Origin: JBMONI01 sp049324575
Lineage (GTDB): Bacteria; Omnitrophota; Omnitrophia; Omnitrophales; Aquincolibacteriaceae
Length of the DNA: 64,000 nucleotides
NCBI GenBank assembly: GCA_049324575.1
Contig: JBMONI010000024.1
Span: forward strand, 152,883-216,882
Reading direction: 5' to 3'
In this document: positions 24,327 to 33,287 of the stretch, piece after piece
Layout of the letters: every line of letters begins with the position of its first letter
Numbering within the stretch: position 1 is the first letter of the stretch
Translations under genes and position numbers: made by a program
The notes under the pieces: generated by a model
The model's database searches: none
Told to the model about the DNA's origin: nothing
Seen by the model: the letters and a program-made list of their open reading frames with translations, nothing else

Positions 24327-25721
24327 TCAGTTGATCTCATTCGCCGAGATCATCCGATCGAACAGAGACCCCGTATGCGACCGTCCGTTCAGGGTTAGAT
24401 CGGAAACCACCACCTGATTGATCCTGTTCTTCGCATCAGAAGTCATCGAATACCGCTCGGCCCAAGTTGAATGGATGATATAAAATTGCCCCCGGTCCTC
24501 TCCCAAGTAAAGCATCACATGCAGAGGTTTTGTCAAAAGCGTGATCCCCGGTCTCGCCGAACGGAGGGCCCGTCGTTTCATTTCCTGGTCCACAAAAGGT
24601 TCGAAATTCCCGATCTGGGTCCCGATCACCCCTTGTTGTCTCGAATCGCGAGGCATGTCAACTCCCACCGATAGGAATACATCATGGATGAATCCGGAGC
24701 AATCACGGCCATTGTACATCCCGCCCCAGCCATAACGCACCCCCAAGAGCTTGAAAGCTTGACGGATCACATTCCGCTGGGTATACGGCAAAAATCCTTC
24801 CCTTGTGTCGCTTTTGAAACTTACGTATCGCTTTCCGATCGTCACTTTCCCCCCATCCCCGCGATAAGGCATCCACACTTCGTAAGCCGTCGTATTCTTG
24901 CCCGCGATGGGGATCACGGTCCCCATGGTCACGCGCTGCTCTGTCTGAGTGCGCTCCGGGTCTTTGAAGATCGAAGCGCTCTCCCCCGTGATCACGAGGA
25001 AAGATTTTGCTTTAGCGTATTGCTTCAGCTGTGCCCGATCGGAGAAGACCGCAATATCTCTGGAACGGACCCATCCGCGAACATAAGGCGCCTGAACAAA
25101 ATACCAGAGGCCGTCATCCGAGGCTTGATAGATCGCGACCGGCGTCCATGACTTGATCAGGGAGAATTGGAGCTGATCGAACTCGATATCTCCTTTCTCC
25201 TGCAACATATTTTCGGAGGTCGGAAGAGCGCGGACCGAGGTCGCGCGCACCGCGGCACCCCAGCGAACCGAGACGGACTTCCCGATGGCGTCAAGGTTCA
25301 AGCGAGGTTTGATCTCCTTATCGAAATGGGCTCGGGACACAACCTGGTCGTTCACATCGAAAAGGCCGCGGCCCCGCAAGGCCTCAAAGGCGGTCGTGAT
25401 CACTTCGCGGATCGCGCTACCCGAAATCTTCTCATCCAACCGAAAAATGTCTTTTCGCTCCACGATCATGTCGTGGATCTCGCGGTTGAATTTCTCGAGC
25501 TGTTCCGGTGTTTTGATCAAGCGGTCGGGGTCGGGAAGCTTCCGGATCCAATAGTTCGCGTCCAGTTGTTCGGCCGTCACGCTGGTCAGAAAGAGCGGCC
25601 CTTTCGGAAGCGGCGGGAGATCTTCCGCGCCCCTTCCCGCCGGGGACAATCCGAGCCAAAGCACGACCCCGGCCACGATCCTCGCCGATACGGAAAAAAA
25701 ATTAATTCTGGTACTCCTCAT
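24327..25721 (-). CDS. Secreted SH3 / NlpC-P60 cell-wall hydrolase
   Basis: A 464-residue exported protein. A signal peptide (~1-35) is followed by an NlpC/P60 N-terminal helical region (~50-130), SH3b-like domains (~145-290), and a C-terminal NlpC/P60 domain. The catalytic Cys is in GRDCSGFIHDVF and the His in LHVMLYLGED. Enzymes of this type cut D-Glu/mDAP-type peptide bonds in peptidoglycan. The ATG at 25721 has AGGAGG five bases upstream and overlaps the HD-GYP gene's 3' end by 20 bases. Confidence 0.85.
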   Translation of the reverse strand: MRSTRINFFSVSARIVAGVVLWLGLSPAGRGAEDLPPLPKGPLFLTSVTAEQLDANYWIRKLPDPDRLIKTPEQLEKFNREIHDMIVERKDIFRLDEKISGSAIREVITTAFEALRGRGLFDVNDQVVSRAHFDKEIKPRLNLDAIGKSVSVRWGAAVRATSVRALPTSENMLQEKGDIEFDQLQFSLIKSWTPVAIYQASDDGLWYFVQAPYVRGWVRSRDIAVFSDRAQLKQYAKAKSFLVITGESASIFKDPERTQTEQRVTMGTVIPIAGKNTTAYEVWMPYRGDGGKVTIGKRYVSFKSDTREGFLPYTQRNVIRQAFKLLGVRYGWGGMYNGRDCSGFIHDVFLSVGVDMPRDSRQQGVIGTQIGNFEPFVDQEMKRRALRSARPGITLLTKPLHVMLYLGEDRGQFYIIHSTWAERYSMTSDAKNRINQVVVSDLTLNGRSHTGSLFDRMISANEIN

Positions 25722-26817
25722 AGATCCTCCTGAAATTCTCATGCGTTTTTCTGAAATCCTCCAGAATCCTGGGGTCGAAATGCCCCGGGCTCACCCGACC
25801 GTCGCCTTCGAGAATGATCCGGCAGCTTTCCTCATGACTGAACGGCCGTTTGTAGGGCCGGGGACTCCGGAGCGCATCGTAAACATCGCCCACCGCCAGG
25901 ATCCTCGCTTCCACGGGGATCGCCTCCCCTTTCAGTCCGTTCGGATAACCGGACCCATCCCATCGCTCATGGTGGTTGAGCGCAATCGAAGCCGCAAGCT
26001 TAAGGATCGGCGCGCTCGACGCGCTCAAGATCTCCGCGCCAATGATCGGATGGCGTTTCATGACCGCCCATTCTTCCTCCGTCAGCCCGCCTTTTTTGAA
26101 GAGAATATGGTCGGGGATCCCGATCTTCCCGATATCATGCATCGGACTTGCATACAACAGAAGCTCCAACTGCTCTTGTTTAAGTCCGCAGGTCTTTCCC
26201 AGCTCCACGGAATACAAACTCAACCGTTTCACATGATCCCCGGTCTCTTCATCCTTATATTCGGCCGCCCGCGTCAACGCATAGATGGTCTCCAAATAGG
26301 ATTCATGGAGCTGGAGATTCCGGGAATCCAATTCCCGGATCGCCTGCTTGAGCTGTTCGGTCCTGTCCTGGACCTTGCCTTCCAAGAATTCTTTTCGCTC
26401 CTCCAAACGGCGATGCCAGAACCGGACCTTCAGCATATTTTCGACACGGACCGTCAGCTGGGTAATATTCATCGGTTTTGGAAGGAAGTCGGTCGCGCCC
26501 GCCCGCAGGGCCCGGATGCAGGTCTCCTCATCCGTTTCGGCGGTCAAAATGACGATCGGGATAAAAGTTCCGAGTTCGGCCTTGCGGATCTCTTCCATCA
26601 CCCGGAAACCATCCCAATGGGGCATATTAATATCAAGGAGAATGATATCGGGCATGAATTGACGGACCGTATCGACCACTTGCCGAGGGTCGTTCAAAAC
26701 CTTAATGCGCTGATAATGTTTTGCCTTGAGGGTGTCCTCGACCGCGGCGGAGATCTCCTTGTCATCATCCACAATAAGGATCTTGGACTCGAGGATTTTT
26801 TCATCAATATGGATCAT
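25702..26817 (-). CDS. HD-GYP response regulator (c-di-GMP phosphodiesterase type)
   Basis: A 371-residue protein with a receiver (~10-130; phospho-acceptor Asp in ILLDINMPHWDG), a coiled-coil linker (~135-180), and an HD-GYP domain (~185-360). The metal/catalytic motif HDIGKIGIPD and the GSGYPNGLKG signature are both intact, so it should hydrolyse c-di-GMP when activated. No diguanylate cyclase or kinase gene is in the window. The lone MshEN protein at the left end is one conceivable c-di-GMP reader. It lies divergent to a membrane glycosyltransferase-like gene. Confidence 0.9.
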   Translation of the reverse strand: MIHIDEKILESKILIVDDDKEISAAVEDTLKAKHYQRIKVLNDPRQVVDTVRQFMPDIILLDINMPHWDGFRVMEEIRKAELGTFIPIVILTAETDEETCIRALRAGATDFLPKPMNITQLTVRVENMLKVRFWHRRLEERKEFLEGKVQDRTEQLKQAIRELDSRNLQLHESYLETIYALTRAAEYKDEETGDHVKRLSLYSVELGKTCGLKQEQLELLLYASPMHDIGKIGIPDHILFKKGGLTEEEWAVMKRHPIIGAEILSASSAPILKLAASIALNHHERWDGSGYPNGLKGEAIPVEARILAVGDVYDALRSPRPYKRPFSHEESCRIILEGDGRVSPGHFDPRILEDFRKTHENFRRIYEEYQN

Positions 26818-26960
26818 CGCGTTTGCTCTTTGGCTACTACGGTGAAAGACGGTCGTCTTATTTTCAAACTAACGTATTTACGGCTAGATTCCCGGCAAAG
26901 TAAACCTCGGGATCTCGGGCCCGGAAGACCGATTGCTCCCGGTCTTTTGTGTATGATAAG

Positions 26961-28559
26961 ATGCTTTCCGCTATGAACACAACCCTCCTTTCCCTTTGGG
27001 CCCTTTACGCCACCATGCTTGTGTTGGCCGCACTTTATGGAAGAACGCTGCTGCGAACAGGCTCCCCCGGAAAAAGCCCAGCCGAAAAACGGCTCGTCAT
27101 CATAACTCTAATCGCCACAGTGACTTACGTCGGATTTCTTGTCTATAAGATTTATGACGTTGTGTTTGACGTCCACAATTGGATCCGGGTCGAAAAGACC
27201 TTTGTCGTCGCCATGGGACATCCTCTCTACACCCCGAAGGACAGCGGACCCGCCATGGCCAATATTTACGGACCCGTTTCTGTCTTCGCCTATTGGCCGG
27301 CGACCTGGTCCCGAGACCCCATGATCGCACTGCGGATCGCGGAACTTATCGCCCTGTCCTTTTTCTTCTTCCCCGCGTTTTGGCTCCATCTTTCAAGAAC
27401 CGGGATTACGGAGACTTCTGTGCTGGAACGAAGCGCGGCCTTCCTGGCGTTCGGAATGGCCGCAACGCTTTTGACCTCACTGCGCAATGCGGCATTCACC
27501 GTTCACGCCGATGCGCCGACATTCGGGCTATGCACCTTGGCTTGCGGTGTGATCTATTTCTCAAAAGGCGGCCTGAGCTGGAAACGTCTTTGGGTCTCGG
27601 CAAGCTTTGCCGCTCTGGCGGTCTGGTCCAAACAGGTCGTCGTGCTTCTTTTTATCGCGGTCACTGTTTTTATCGGGTTGAGGAACGGAAGAAAGGACGC
27701 GTTCCGTTACTTGTTTTGTTTCGCGCTCGCCGGTCTTTTGATCTCGTCTTTTTTTCTCCTCTGCTTCGACCCTAAGAACATGTTCTTTAATATGATCACG
27801 GTCCCCAGCCATCACCCCTTGAAGGCAGGCGGCTTCCCGACCTTCCTTAAAGCCTTCACGAAACTTTCACGCGAATGGCTGATCATCCTTCTGTGGGGCG
27901 TTTTCTCGATGGGCCCTCGGATCCTCGAGGTCAAAAAATATCCTTCGTTCCGCCTTTGGTTCACGGACCATCCCTGGACCCTTTTTATCTTCGCCGGGAT
28001 CGCCATGATCCCGATCTCGCTGCTTTCATTCCTCAAGGTAGGCGGATCGAACAATACGCTGAGCTACCCGAACTTCTTTTTTCTGCTTGCTTCGACCTTG
28101 GCTTTTCTGGCTCCCCGGCGCTCCGAGGAACGCCGGAACCTCAAAGCCCTTGCGATCCTGCTCTCGTTCCTTTCCCTGGTCCATGTTCCTGGACTTTTCG
28201 CACGCATTTATCAAACGAAGGACAAGGTAAATTTCGGGCTCATTGCTTACCGCTACGCATTAGCCCATCCCGGCAAGACCTATTTCGCGAGAATGACCCT
28301 GATCAACCTGCTGGCGGACGGAAAAGTCTATCATACGATCGACGGACTCATGGATCGTTATTGGGCAGGATTCCCGATCGTCGGCGAGCACTTGCGCGCC
28401 CATATCCCTCCGCAGGCGGATCTGATGGCGCTGTGCCTTGAGAACGATAAATGGCTGCTACCGCTGGAGGAATTTCCTTCGGGTCGTATCGGAGCGGAAG
28501 GGCTTCCGGAATTCACCGTCTACAAACGCGTCCCTGCCGTCGCTTCGGAACCGTCTTAA
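26961..28559 (+). CDS. Polytopic membrane protein, glycosyltransferase-C-like
   Basis: A ~532-residue protein with about ten to twelve membrane helices and a C-terminal soluble tail (~430-532). The first loop after helix 2 holds a Y-T-P-KDSGP segment, and the overall layout resembles GT-C sugar transferases using polyprenyl-phosphate sugars. I could not recognise a specific family. Start choice is open among a GTG at 26949 and ATGs at 26961 and 26973, since no clear ribosome-binding site is present. A TATGATAAG -10-like stretch just ahead suggests a very short leader. It is isolated on the plus strand between two minus-strand operons. Confidence 0.6.
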   Translation: MLSAMNTTLLSLWALYATMLVLAALYGRTLLRTGSPGKSPAEKRLVIITLIATVTYVGFLVYKIYDVVFDVHNWIRVEKTFVVAMGHPLYTPKDSGPAMANIYGPVSVFAYWPATWSRDPMIALRIAELIALSFFFFPAFWLHLSRTGITETSVLERSAAFLAFGMAATLLTSLRNAAFTVHADAPTFGLCTLACGVIYFSKGGLSWKRLWVSASFAALAVWSKQVVVLLFIAVTVFIGLRNGRKDAFRYLFCFALAGLLISSFFLLCFDPKNMFFNMITVPSHHPLKAGGFPTFLKAFTKLSREWLIILLWGVFSMGPRILEVKKYPSFRLWFTDHPWTLFIFAGIAMIPISLLSFLKVGGSNNTLSYPNFFFLLASTLAFLAPRRSEERRNLKALAILLSFLSLVHVPGLFARIYQTKDKVNFGLIAYRYALAHPGKTYFARMTLINLLADGKVYHTIDGLMDRYWAGFPIVGEHLRAHIPPQADLMALCLENDKWLLPLEEFPSGRIGAEGLPEFTVYKRVPAVASEPS

Positions 28560-28577
28560 AAGCGCTTGTCAGTCACG

Positions 28578-28592
28578 CGCCGCTGGCCGGCG
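28578..28592 (+). terminator. Possible terminator between convergent genes
   Basis: A GC hairpin (five-base stem CGCCG/CGGCG, five-base loop) lies 19 bases after the membrane-protein stop. The TCTTTTAT that follows could form a weak U-tract. It also adjoins the hydA stop on the other strand. Confidence 0.35.
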
Positions 28593-28593
28593 A

Positions 28594-30336
28594 TCATCTT
28601 TTATAACGGGGTTTGGCCGCATAGTTCGTGTGCAAAAGATGCAGCGCTTTGGCGTTCAAAGGCTCCCCCAAGAACTCTTTGTAGAGTTGCTTCACTTGCG
28701 GATTGTCGTGCGAACAGCGAAGAACTTTGGCTTCGTCATCGCTGTAGATCCCGCTCATTCTCTTGAGGCGGACTTCATCACAAACTCCGTAAGGTTGACC
28801 GCCACCCCCGATACAGCCCCCCGGACAAGCCATCACTTCGACGAAGTGATAAGGAAGAGGCTGCTTTTCGGCTTTGGCCTTGCGGATCTTATTGACCACG
28901 TATTCGACATTCCCGAGCCCATGCGCCACCGCGATCCGGACCTCCGTCCCTTTGATCATCACGCTGGTCTCTTTGACGCCGCTCAAGCCACGGACATTCT
29001 GGAACTCGACCTTCGCAAGCTTTTCCCCGGTGACCATAAAATAAGCCGTGCGGAGCGCCGCTTCCATCACGCCGCCGGTCACGCCGAAGATTGTTCCGGC
29101 GCCGGTATACTCACCCAGAAGATGATCGCATTCTTCATCCGGAAGATTGACAAAATCGATCCCCGCCTGGCGGATCATGCGCGCCAATTCCCGGGTCGTC
29201 AGCGAAACGTCGACATCCTGATAGCCCGATGACATCATTTCCCGGCTCCGGATGATCTCGTATTTCTTGGAGATACACGGCATGATCGAGACCATATGGA
29301 TCTTGGCCGGATCGATCCCCTTTTTTTGCGCAAAATAGGTCTTCGTCATGGCCCCCAGCATTTCATGCGGCGACTTCGCCGACGAGAAATGAGGGATCAT
29401 ATCGCTGTGATATTTTTCCATGAAATCGACCCAGGAAGGGCAGCAAGTCGTGATCAGCGGAAGGACCCCTTTACCATGGGCAAAACGCTCAACGAATTCC
29501 GACGCTTCTTCCATGATGGTGAGATCGGCGCCGAAATTCGTGTCAAAGACTGTCTCAAAACCCATTTGCCTTAGCCCCGCATACAGCTTCTTCGTGAGGT
29601 TAACACCCGGCTCATAACCGAACGCTTCTCCGATGGAAACACGCACCGCAGGCGCGATCTGGACCACATTGTATTTCTCGGTGTTTTGCAGCGATTCCCA
29701 GACTTCGCGTGTATGATCGAACTCGACGATGGCCCCGGTCGGACAATGCGCCGCGCACTGTCCGCACCGCACACACGGCGATTCGCCCAGATTCACGCCG
29801 GCCGGCGCAATCCGCGTCTTGAAACCCCGGTCCATAAAGCAAAGCGCCCAAACATTCTGCATACGCTGACAGACATCGACGCAACGGCCGCACTTGATGC
29901 ATTTGGAGGGCTCCAGCACCAAGGTCCCTGTCGTTTCATCCTTAGGATAACGGGTCACGATCTTCGCAAAGCGCTCTTCCCGGATCCCGAAATCGGCGAT
30001 CGTTGACTGGAGCTTGCAATCCGTGTTCCGTCCACAGGTCAAACACTCGTTCGGGTGATGGGAAAGGATCAATTCGACGATGGTTTTCCGAATATCAACG
30101 ATCTCCGGATCATGCGTGATGATGTCCATGCCCGGTTCCACGTCCGTGCAGCAAGCCCGCAGCATCTTTCCCGTCCCCCGAACCTTGACGATGCAGATCC
30201 CGCAAGCCGCGGACGCACGCAGATCCGGATGCTTGCACAGCGTTGGGATATTGACCTGGAGCTGCCGGGCCGCATCCAGAATGGTCGTGTTCTCTTTCAC
30301 TTCGATCGGAATGTTATTGATCACCGCTTTAATCAT
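28594..30336 (-). CDS. hydA: [FeFe] hydrogenase catalytic subunit, NAD(H)-linked trimeric type
   Basis: A 580-residue catalytic subunit. It contains an N-terminal [2Fe-2S] domain (Cys34, 45, 48, 62/63), a His-Cys3 [4Fe-4S] site (HHPNECLTCGRNTDC, Cys98, 101, 107) and two [4Fe-4S] clusters (Cys146-156 and Cys188-198). The H-cluster domain has all three signatures: TTCCPSW (Cys298 proton relay, Cys299 ligand), MPCISKKYE (Cys354) and ACPGGCIGGGGQP (Cys504, 508). The length matches HndD-type enzymes, and no extra C-terminal cluster domain is present. It lies in operon with hydB, hydC and rex and should make H2 from NADH, possibly with ferredoxin. Active-site assembly needs HydE/F/G, which are not clearly present here. 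Confidence 0.93.
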   Translation of the reverse strand: MIKAVINNIPIEVKENTTILDAARQLQVNIPTLCKHPDLRASAACGICIVKVRGTGKMLRACCTDVEPGMDIITHDPEIVDIRKTIVELILSHHPNECLTCGRNTDCKLQSTIADFGIREERFAKIVTRYPKDETTGTLVLEPSKCIKCGRCVDVCQRMQNVWALCFMDRGFKTRIAPAGVNLGESPCVRCGQCAAHCPTGAIVEFDHTREVWESLQNTEKYNVVQIAPAVRVSIGEAFGYEPGVNLTKKLYAGLRQMGFETVFDTNFGADLTIMEEASEFVERFAHGKGVLPLITTCCPSWVDFMEKYHSDMIPHFSSAKSPHEMLGAMTKTYFAQKKGIDPAKIHMVSIMPCISKKYEIIRSREMMSSGYQDVDVSLTTRELARMIRQAGIDFVNLPDEECDHLLGEYTGAGTIFGVTGGVMEAALRTAYFMVTGEKLAKVEFQNVRGLSGVKETSVMIKGTEVRIAVAHGLGNVEYVVNKIRKAKAEKQPLPYHFVEVMACPGGCIGGGGQPYGVCDEVRLKRMSGIYSDDEAKVLRCSHDNPQVKQLYKEFLGEPLNAKALHLLHTNYAAKPRYKR

Positions 30337-30370
30337 GGTCGCTCTCCTCGTATCGGGTCATGATGACAGG

Positions 30371-31999
30371 TTATTTGGCCACCGGTTCGCGTTTTTTGAT
30401 GCGCGCACGGTATTCATGTTCGAAATAACGGAGGGTCGATAGCACCGGATTCGGCGCGGTTTGGCCCAGACCGCAAAGCGACGCTTTCTGCATCGCTTGC
30501 GCGATCCGGCGCAGCGAAGTCAGGTCTTCGAGTTCCCCTTGTCCGTTCGTGATCTTTTCAAGGATCGTAAGCATCTGGATCCCGCCGATGCGGCAGGGCG
30601 CGCATTTCCCACAGGATTCGTCGACGCAGAAACCAAGATAGAACTTGGCGATATCGACCAAGGAATCATCATCGTCCATGACGATCATTCCGCCCGATCC
30701 CATGATCGAGCCCAGTTTTTGAAGGTTTTCATAACTGACCGGCGTATCAAAATGAGCCTCGGGAATCACCCCGCCTGAAGGCCCGCCGGTCTGGATCGCT
30801 TTCACCCGCTTCCCCTTGCCCACGCCTCCGCCGATATCAAAAACGATCTCGCGAAGAGTCGTCCCCATGGGAACTTCCACCAAACCGGAATTGCGGACCT
30901 TTCCCGTCAAGGCAAAGACCTTGGTCCCCCGGGACTTGCCGTCCCCGATCGCTGAGAACCAATCCGCCCCTTTGAGAATGATCGTTGAAATATTTGCTAA
31001 AGTCTCCACGTTATTGATGCAGGTCGGTTTTTTCCAGAGCCCTTTGACAGAAGGATAGGGAGGACGCGGATGCGGATATCCCCGTTTTCCCTCGATCGAA
31101 GCGATCAAGGCCGTTTCTTCACCACAGACGAACGCTCCCGCGCCAAGGCGGATCTCCACATCGAAGGAAAAGTCGGAACCGAAAATATTGGCGCCGAGGA
31201 GCCCATTAGCGTAGGCCTGTTTGATCGCTTTTTCAACACGTTCAACCGCCAACGGATACTCCGCGCGAATATAGAAAAAACCTTTCGAGGCACCGATAGC
31301 ATACCCCCCGATCGCAAGCCCTTCGATCACGGAATGCGGGTCGCCCTCAAGCACGCTCCGGTCCATATAAGCCCCCGGGTCGCCTTCGTCCCCGTTGCAG
31401 ATGATATATTTTTGATCAGCTTCCACCTTACGGGTCAATTCCCATTTGAGGCCCGTGGGGAACCCGGCGCCGCCGCGGCCGCGAAGGCCCGATTTTTTCA
31501 TCTCCTCTAACAACTGCTCAGACGTGTATTCCTTGAGTACCTTGTGCAACCCAAAATAGCCGTCCTGCGCGATGTATTCGCGGATGCTTTCAGGATCGAT
31601 CAGCCCGCAATTCCGGGTTACGATCTTGAGCTGCTTGGTCCCCTCCCAAGCAACCGGGTCCTGACAGGTCCATTCCTGGATGACCTGTTTCCCGAGAACA
31701 TGTTTTTCAATCAGGTCCTTGACCCGGTCCTTCGTCAAATGCTGGTAAAAAGTCTTTGGGGCCCCGGCCACACTTACTTCCACGAGCGGCTCCTCGAAGC
31801 AAACACCGGCACAACCGACGCGGCGGATCTCCACCGGAAGTTTGTGCTTGCGGATCTCTTCGCGAAGCGCGAAAAAAGTCTCCTGTGCGCCGGCGGCGAT
31901 CCCGCAGGTCGGCAGTCCGACCTTGATCCAGTCTTTTTTGTTCTTCTCGAGAACATCGGTTTTGATCTTGTTCAGATCTTCGATCGTAAGGTTCGGCAT
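30371..31999 (-). CDS. hydB: NuoF-like hydrogenase subunit (NADH/FMN)
   Basis: A 542-residue diaphorase subunit. Residues ~25-110 are a thioredoxin-like [2Fe-2S] domain (CGIAAGAQE..., VGCAGVCFEEP). The NuoF core follows with the GRGGAGFPTGLKW FMN/NADH motif, and CGKCAPCRIG...CGLGQ binds the [4Fe-4S] cluster. The chain ends ~40 residues after that cluster. The C-terminal 2[4Fe-4S] ferredoxin domain of bifurcating HydB/HndC is missing. AGGGGAG precedes the ATG at 31999. It would oxidise NADH and pass electrons to HydA. Confidence 0.92.
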   Translation of the reverse strand: MPNLTIEDLNKIKTDVLEKNKKDWIKVGLPTCGIAAGAQETFFALREEIRKHKLPVEIRRVGCAGVCFEEPLVEVSVAGAPKTFYQHLTKDRVKDLIEKHVLGKQVIQEWTCQDPVAWEGTKQLKIVTRNCGLIDPESIREYIAQDGYFGLHKVLKEYTSEQLLEEMKKSGLRGRGGAGFPTGLKWELTRKVEADQKYIICNGDEGDPGAYMDRSVLEGDPHSVIEGLAIGGYAIGASKGFFYIRAEYPLAVERVEKAIKQAYANGLLGANIFGSDFSFDVEIRLGAGAFVCGEETALIASIEGKRGYPHPRPPYPSVKGLWKKPTCINNVETLANISTIILKGADWFSAIGDGKSRGTKVFALTGKVRNSGLVEVPMGTTLREIVFDIGGGVGKGKRVKAIQTGGPSGGVIPEAHFDTPVSYENLQKLGSIMGSGGMIVMDDDDSLVDIAKFYLGFCVDESCGKCAPCRIGGIQMLTILEKITNGQGELEDLTSLRRIAQAMQKASLCGLGQTAPNPVLSTLRYFEHEYRARIKKREPVAK

Positions 32000-32018
32000 G
32001 GAAAATTCTCCCCTAAGG

Positions 32019-32507
32019 TTAAGAAGCCGCGGCCGTTTCTTGCTGACAACTGGCGATGATCTCGGGCACACGTGTCGGACTCACTTGGCCGTAGACCTTA
32101 TTGTTAATGGTCAAGACCGGCGCCAGTCCGCAGCATCCGAGGCAGCGCACGATCTGGAGATGGAATTCCTTATCCGGCGTCGATTGCCCGACCTTGATCT
32201 CAAGTTCTTTTTCGAACGCTTCGACGATCTGCGGGGCCCCTTTGAGATAACAAGCCGTTCCCATGCAGATCGAAATGATATTTTTCCCGGGCGGTTCGAG
32301 CTTGAAGTAATGGTAGAACGTGATGACCTCATAGATCCGGGCCAACGGGACATTGAGCGCTTCGGAGACCTGTAAGGAAACCTCTCGCGGCACATAATTG
32401 TACCGGTTCTGAATCTGATGCAGCACCATGATCAGGTTGCCGCGTTTCCCCTTCCAGGTATTCACGATCTCATTCACATCTTTCTTCAGCTGTTCGGGAT
32501 CCATCAC
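32019..32507 (-). CDS. hydC: NuoE-like hydrogenase subunit
   Basis: A 162-residue thioredoxin-fold subunit carrying a [2Fe-2S] cluster, with ligands in CMGTACYLKG and CLGCCGLAPV (Cys-x4-Cys ... Cys-x3-Cys). The N-terminal helical part (NRYNYVPREVSLQVSEAL) is typical of NuoE/HndA. It overlaps the rex stop as ATGA and lies 19 bases before hydB, so the three hydrogenase genes and rex form one translationally linked operon. Confidence 0.92.
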   Translation of the reverse strand: MMDPEQLKKDVNEIVNTWKGKRGNLIMVLHQIQNRYNYVPREVSLQVSEALNVPLARIYEVITFYHYFKLEPPGKNIISICMGTACYLKGAPQIVEAFEKELEIKVGQSTPDKEFHLQIVRCLGCCGLAPVLTINNKVYGQVSPTRVPEIIASCQQETAAAS

Positions 32508-33163
32508 GGATTCTCCTTTGATAGGTTTTTCGAATGATCGGAGTTCACTAGGTAAAGTAAAGTTTCAAGTTCATGACCTACGTTAATATGACTGACCGCT
32601 GTTTTTCCCTCTCCACCGCTCAAGCGGACCGGCGTGAAATTGAGAACGCCCCGGATCCCCGCCTGCGCTAATCGGTCGAACACCTGCGGTGCGACCGCTT
32701 CCGGAACTGCCAGCACCGCGACCTCGATCTTTTCTTTTTTGATCCATGTCTCCATTTCCTCGATGGGAAGCACCGGGACCCTCGCCTTCCGGTCCACTTT
32801 CGCCGGATCACTGTCGAAGGCGGCGGCAATCCGCATGCCTTCATCCTCGAAATAACGATACCCGATCAGGGCTTTGCCGATATTCCCTGCCCCGATTACG
32901 ACGATCTTTTGGATCTCGTCTTTCCGGAGCTTCCGGTCCAGTTTCTCGATCAGGTCCGGGACCGAATAGCCCCCCCGTTTATTCCCGGCTAATCCGAAAA
33001 CCGAAAAATCACGCCGGACCTGCGACGAAGTGACCCCGATCGCATCCGCCAAATTGTCCGAAAAAACACGGATGAAACCCATTTGCTTCAATTTATGAAG
33101 CGCTTTGCGGTAATGATGCAACCGCGAGATCGTATGTCGTCCCAAAAGTTCGGTATTGGCCAT
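32504..33163 (-). CDS. rex: Redox-sensing transcriptional repressor Rex
   Basis: A 219-residue Rex protein. The N-terminal winged helix (~1-80) includes TSSQVRRDFSVFG, the DNA-recognition helix. A Rossmann domain follows with VVIGAGNIGKALIGY. Rex leaves DNA when NADH/NAD+ rises. Here it is the first gene of the hydrogenase operon, and a Rex operator lies in its own promoter. It should therefore autoregulate and switch on hydrogenase when reducing power accumulates. Family length is normal. Confidence 0.94.
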   Translation of the reverse strand: MANTELLGRHTISRLHHYRKALHKLKQMGFIRVFSDNLADAIGVTSSQVRRDFSVFGLAGNKRGGYSVPDLIEKLDRKLRKDEIQKIVVIGAGNIGKALIGYRYFEDEGMRIAAAFDSDPAKVDRKARVPVLPIEEMETWIKKEKIEVAVLAVPEAVAPQVFDRLAQAGIRGVLNFTPVRLSGGEGKTAVSHINVGHELETLLYLVNSDHSKNLSKENP

Positions 33164-33179
33164 AAAGGTCTTTGCGATA

Positions 33180-33197
33180 TTGTGAATATAATATCAT
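33180..33197 (-). promoter_or_regulatory. Possible second, imperfect Rex half-site
   Basis: On the minus strand this 18-base block ends in a perfect TTCACAA half-site but its left half matches only three of seven positions. It overlaps the -10 box, where a bound repressor would block RNA polymerase. Confidence 0.35.
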
Positions 33198-33216
33198 TAA
33201 AGTGATTCGTTTTCAA
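33188..33216 (-). promoter_or_regulatory. Promoter of the rex-hydCBA operon
   Basis: On the minus strand TTGAAA (33211-33216), a 17-base spacer and TATTAT (33188-33193), ending 25 bases before the rex start. Each box is close to the sigma-70 consensus. Confidence 0.7.
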
Positions 33217-33221
33217 GTTTT

Positions 33222-33239
33222 TTGTTAAATAATTCACAA
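33222..33239. promoter_or_regulatory. Rex operator
   Basis: The 18-base sequence TTGTTAAATAATTCACAA is a near-palindrome that differs from the Rex consensus TTGTGAA-N4-TTCACAA at one position (T for G at position five). It lies directly upstream of the -35 of the rex-hydCBA promoter. Confidence 0.75.
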
Positions 33240-33287
33240 TATTCTGTAATCATTCTCTGTCGATAAAACGCCATCAAGGAAAAAAGA

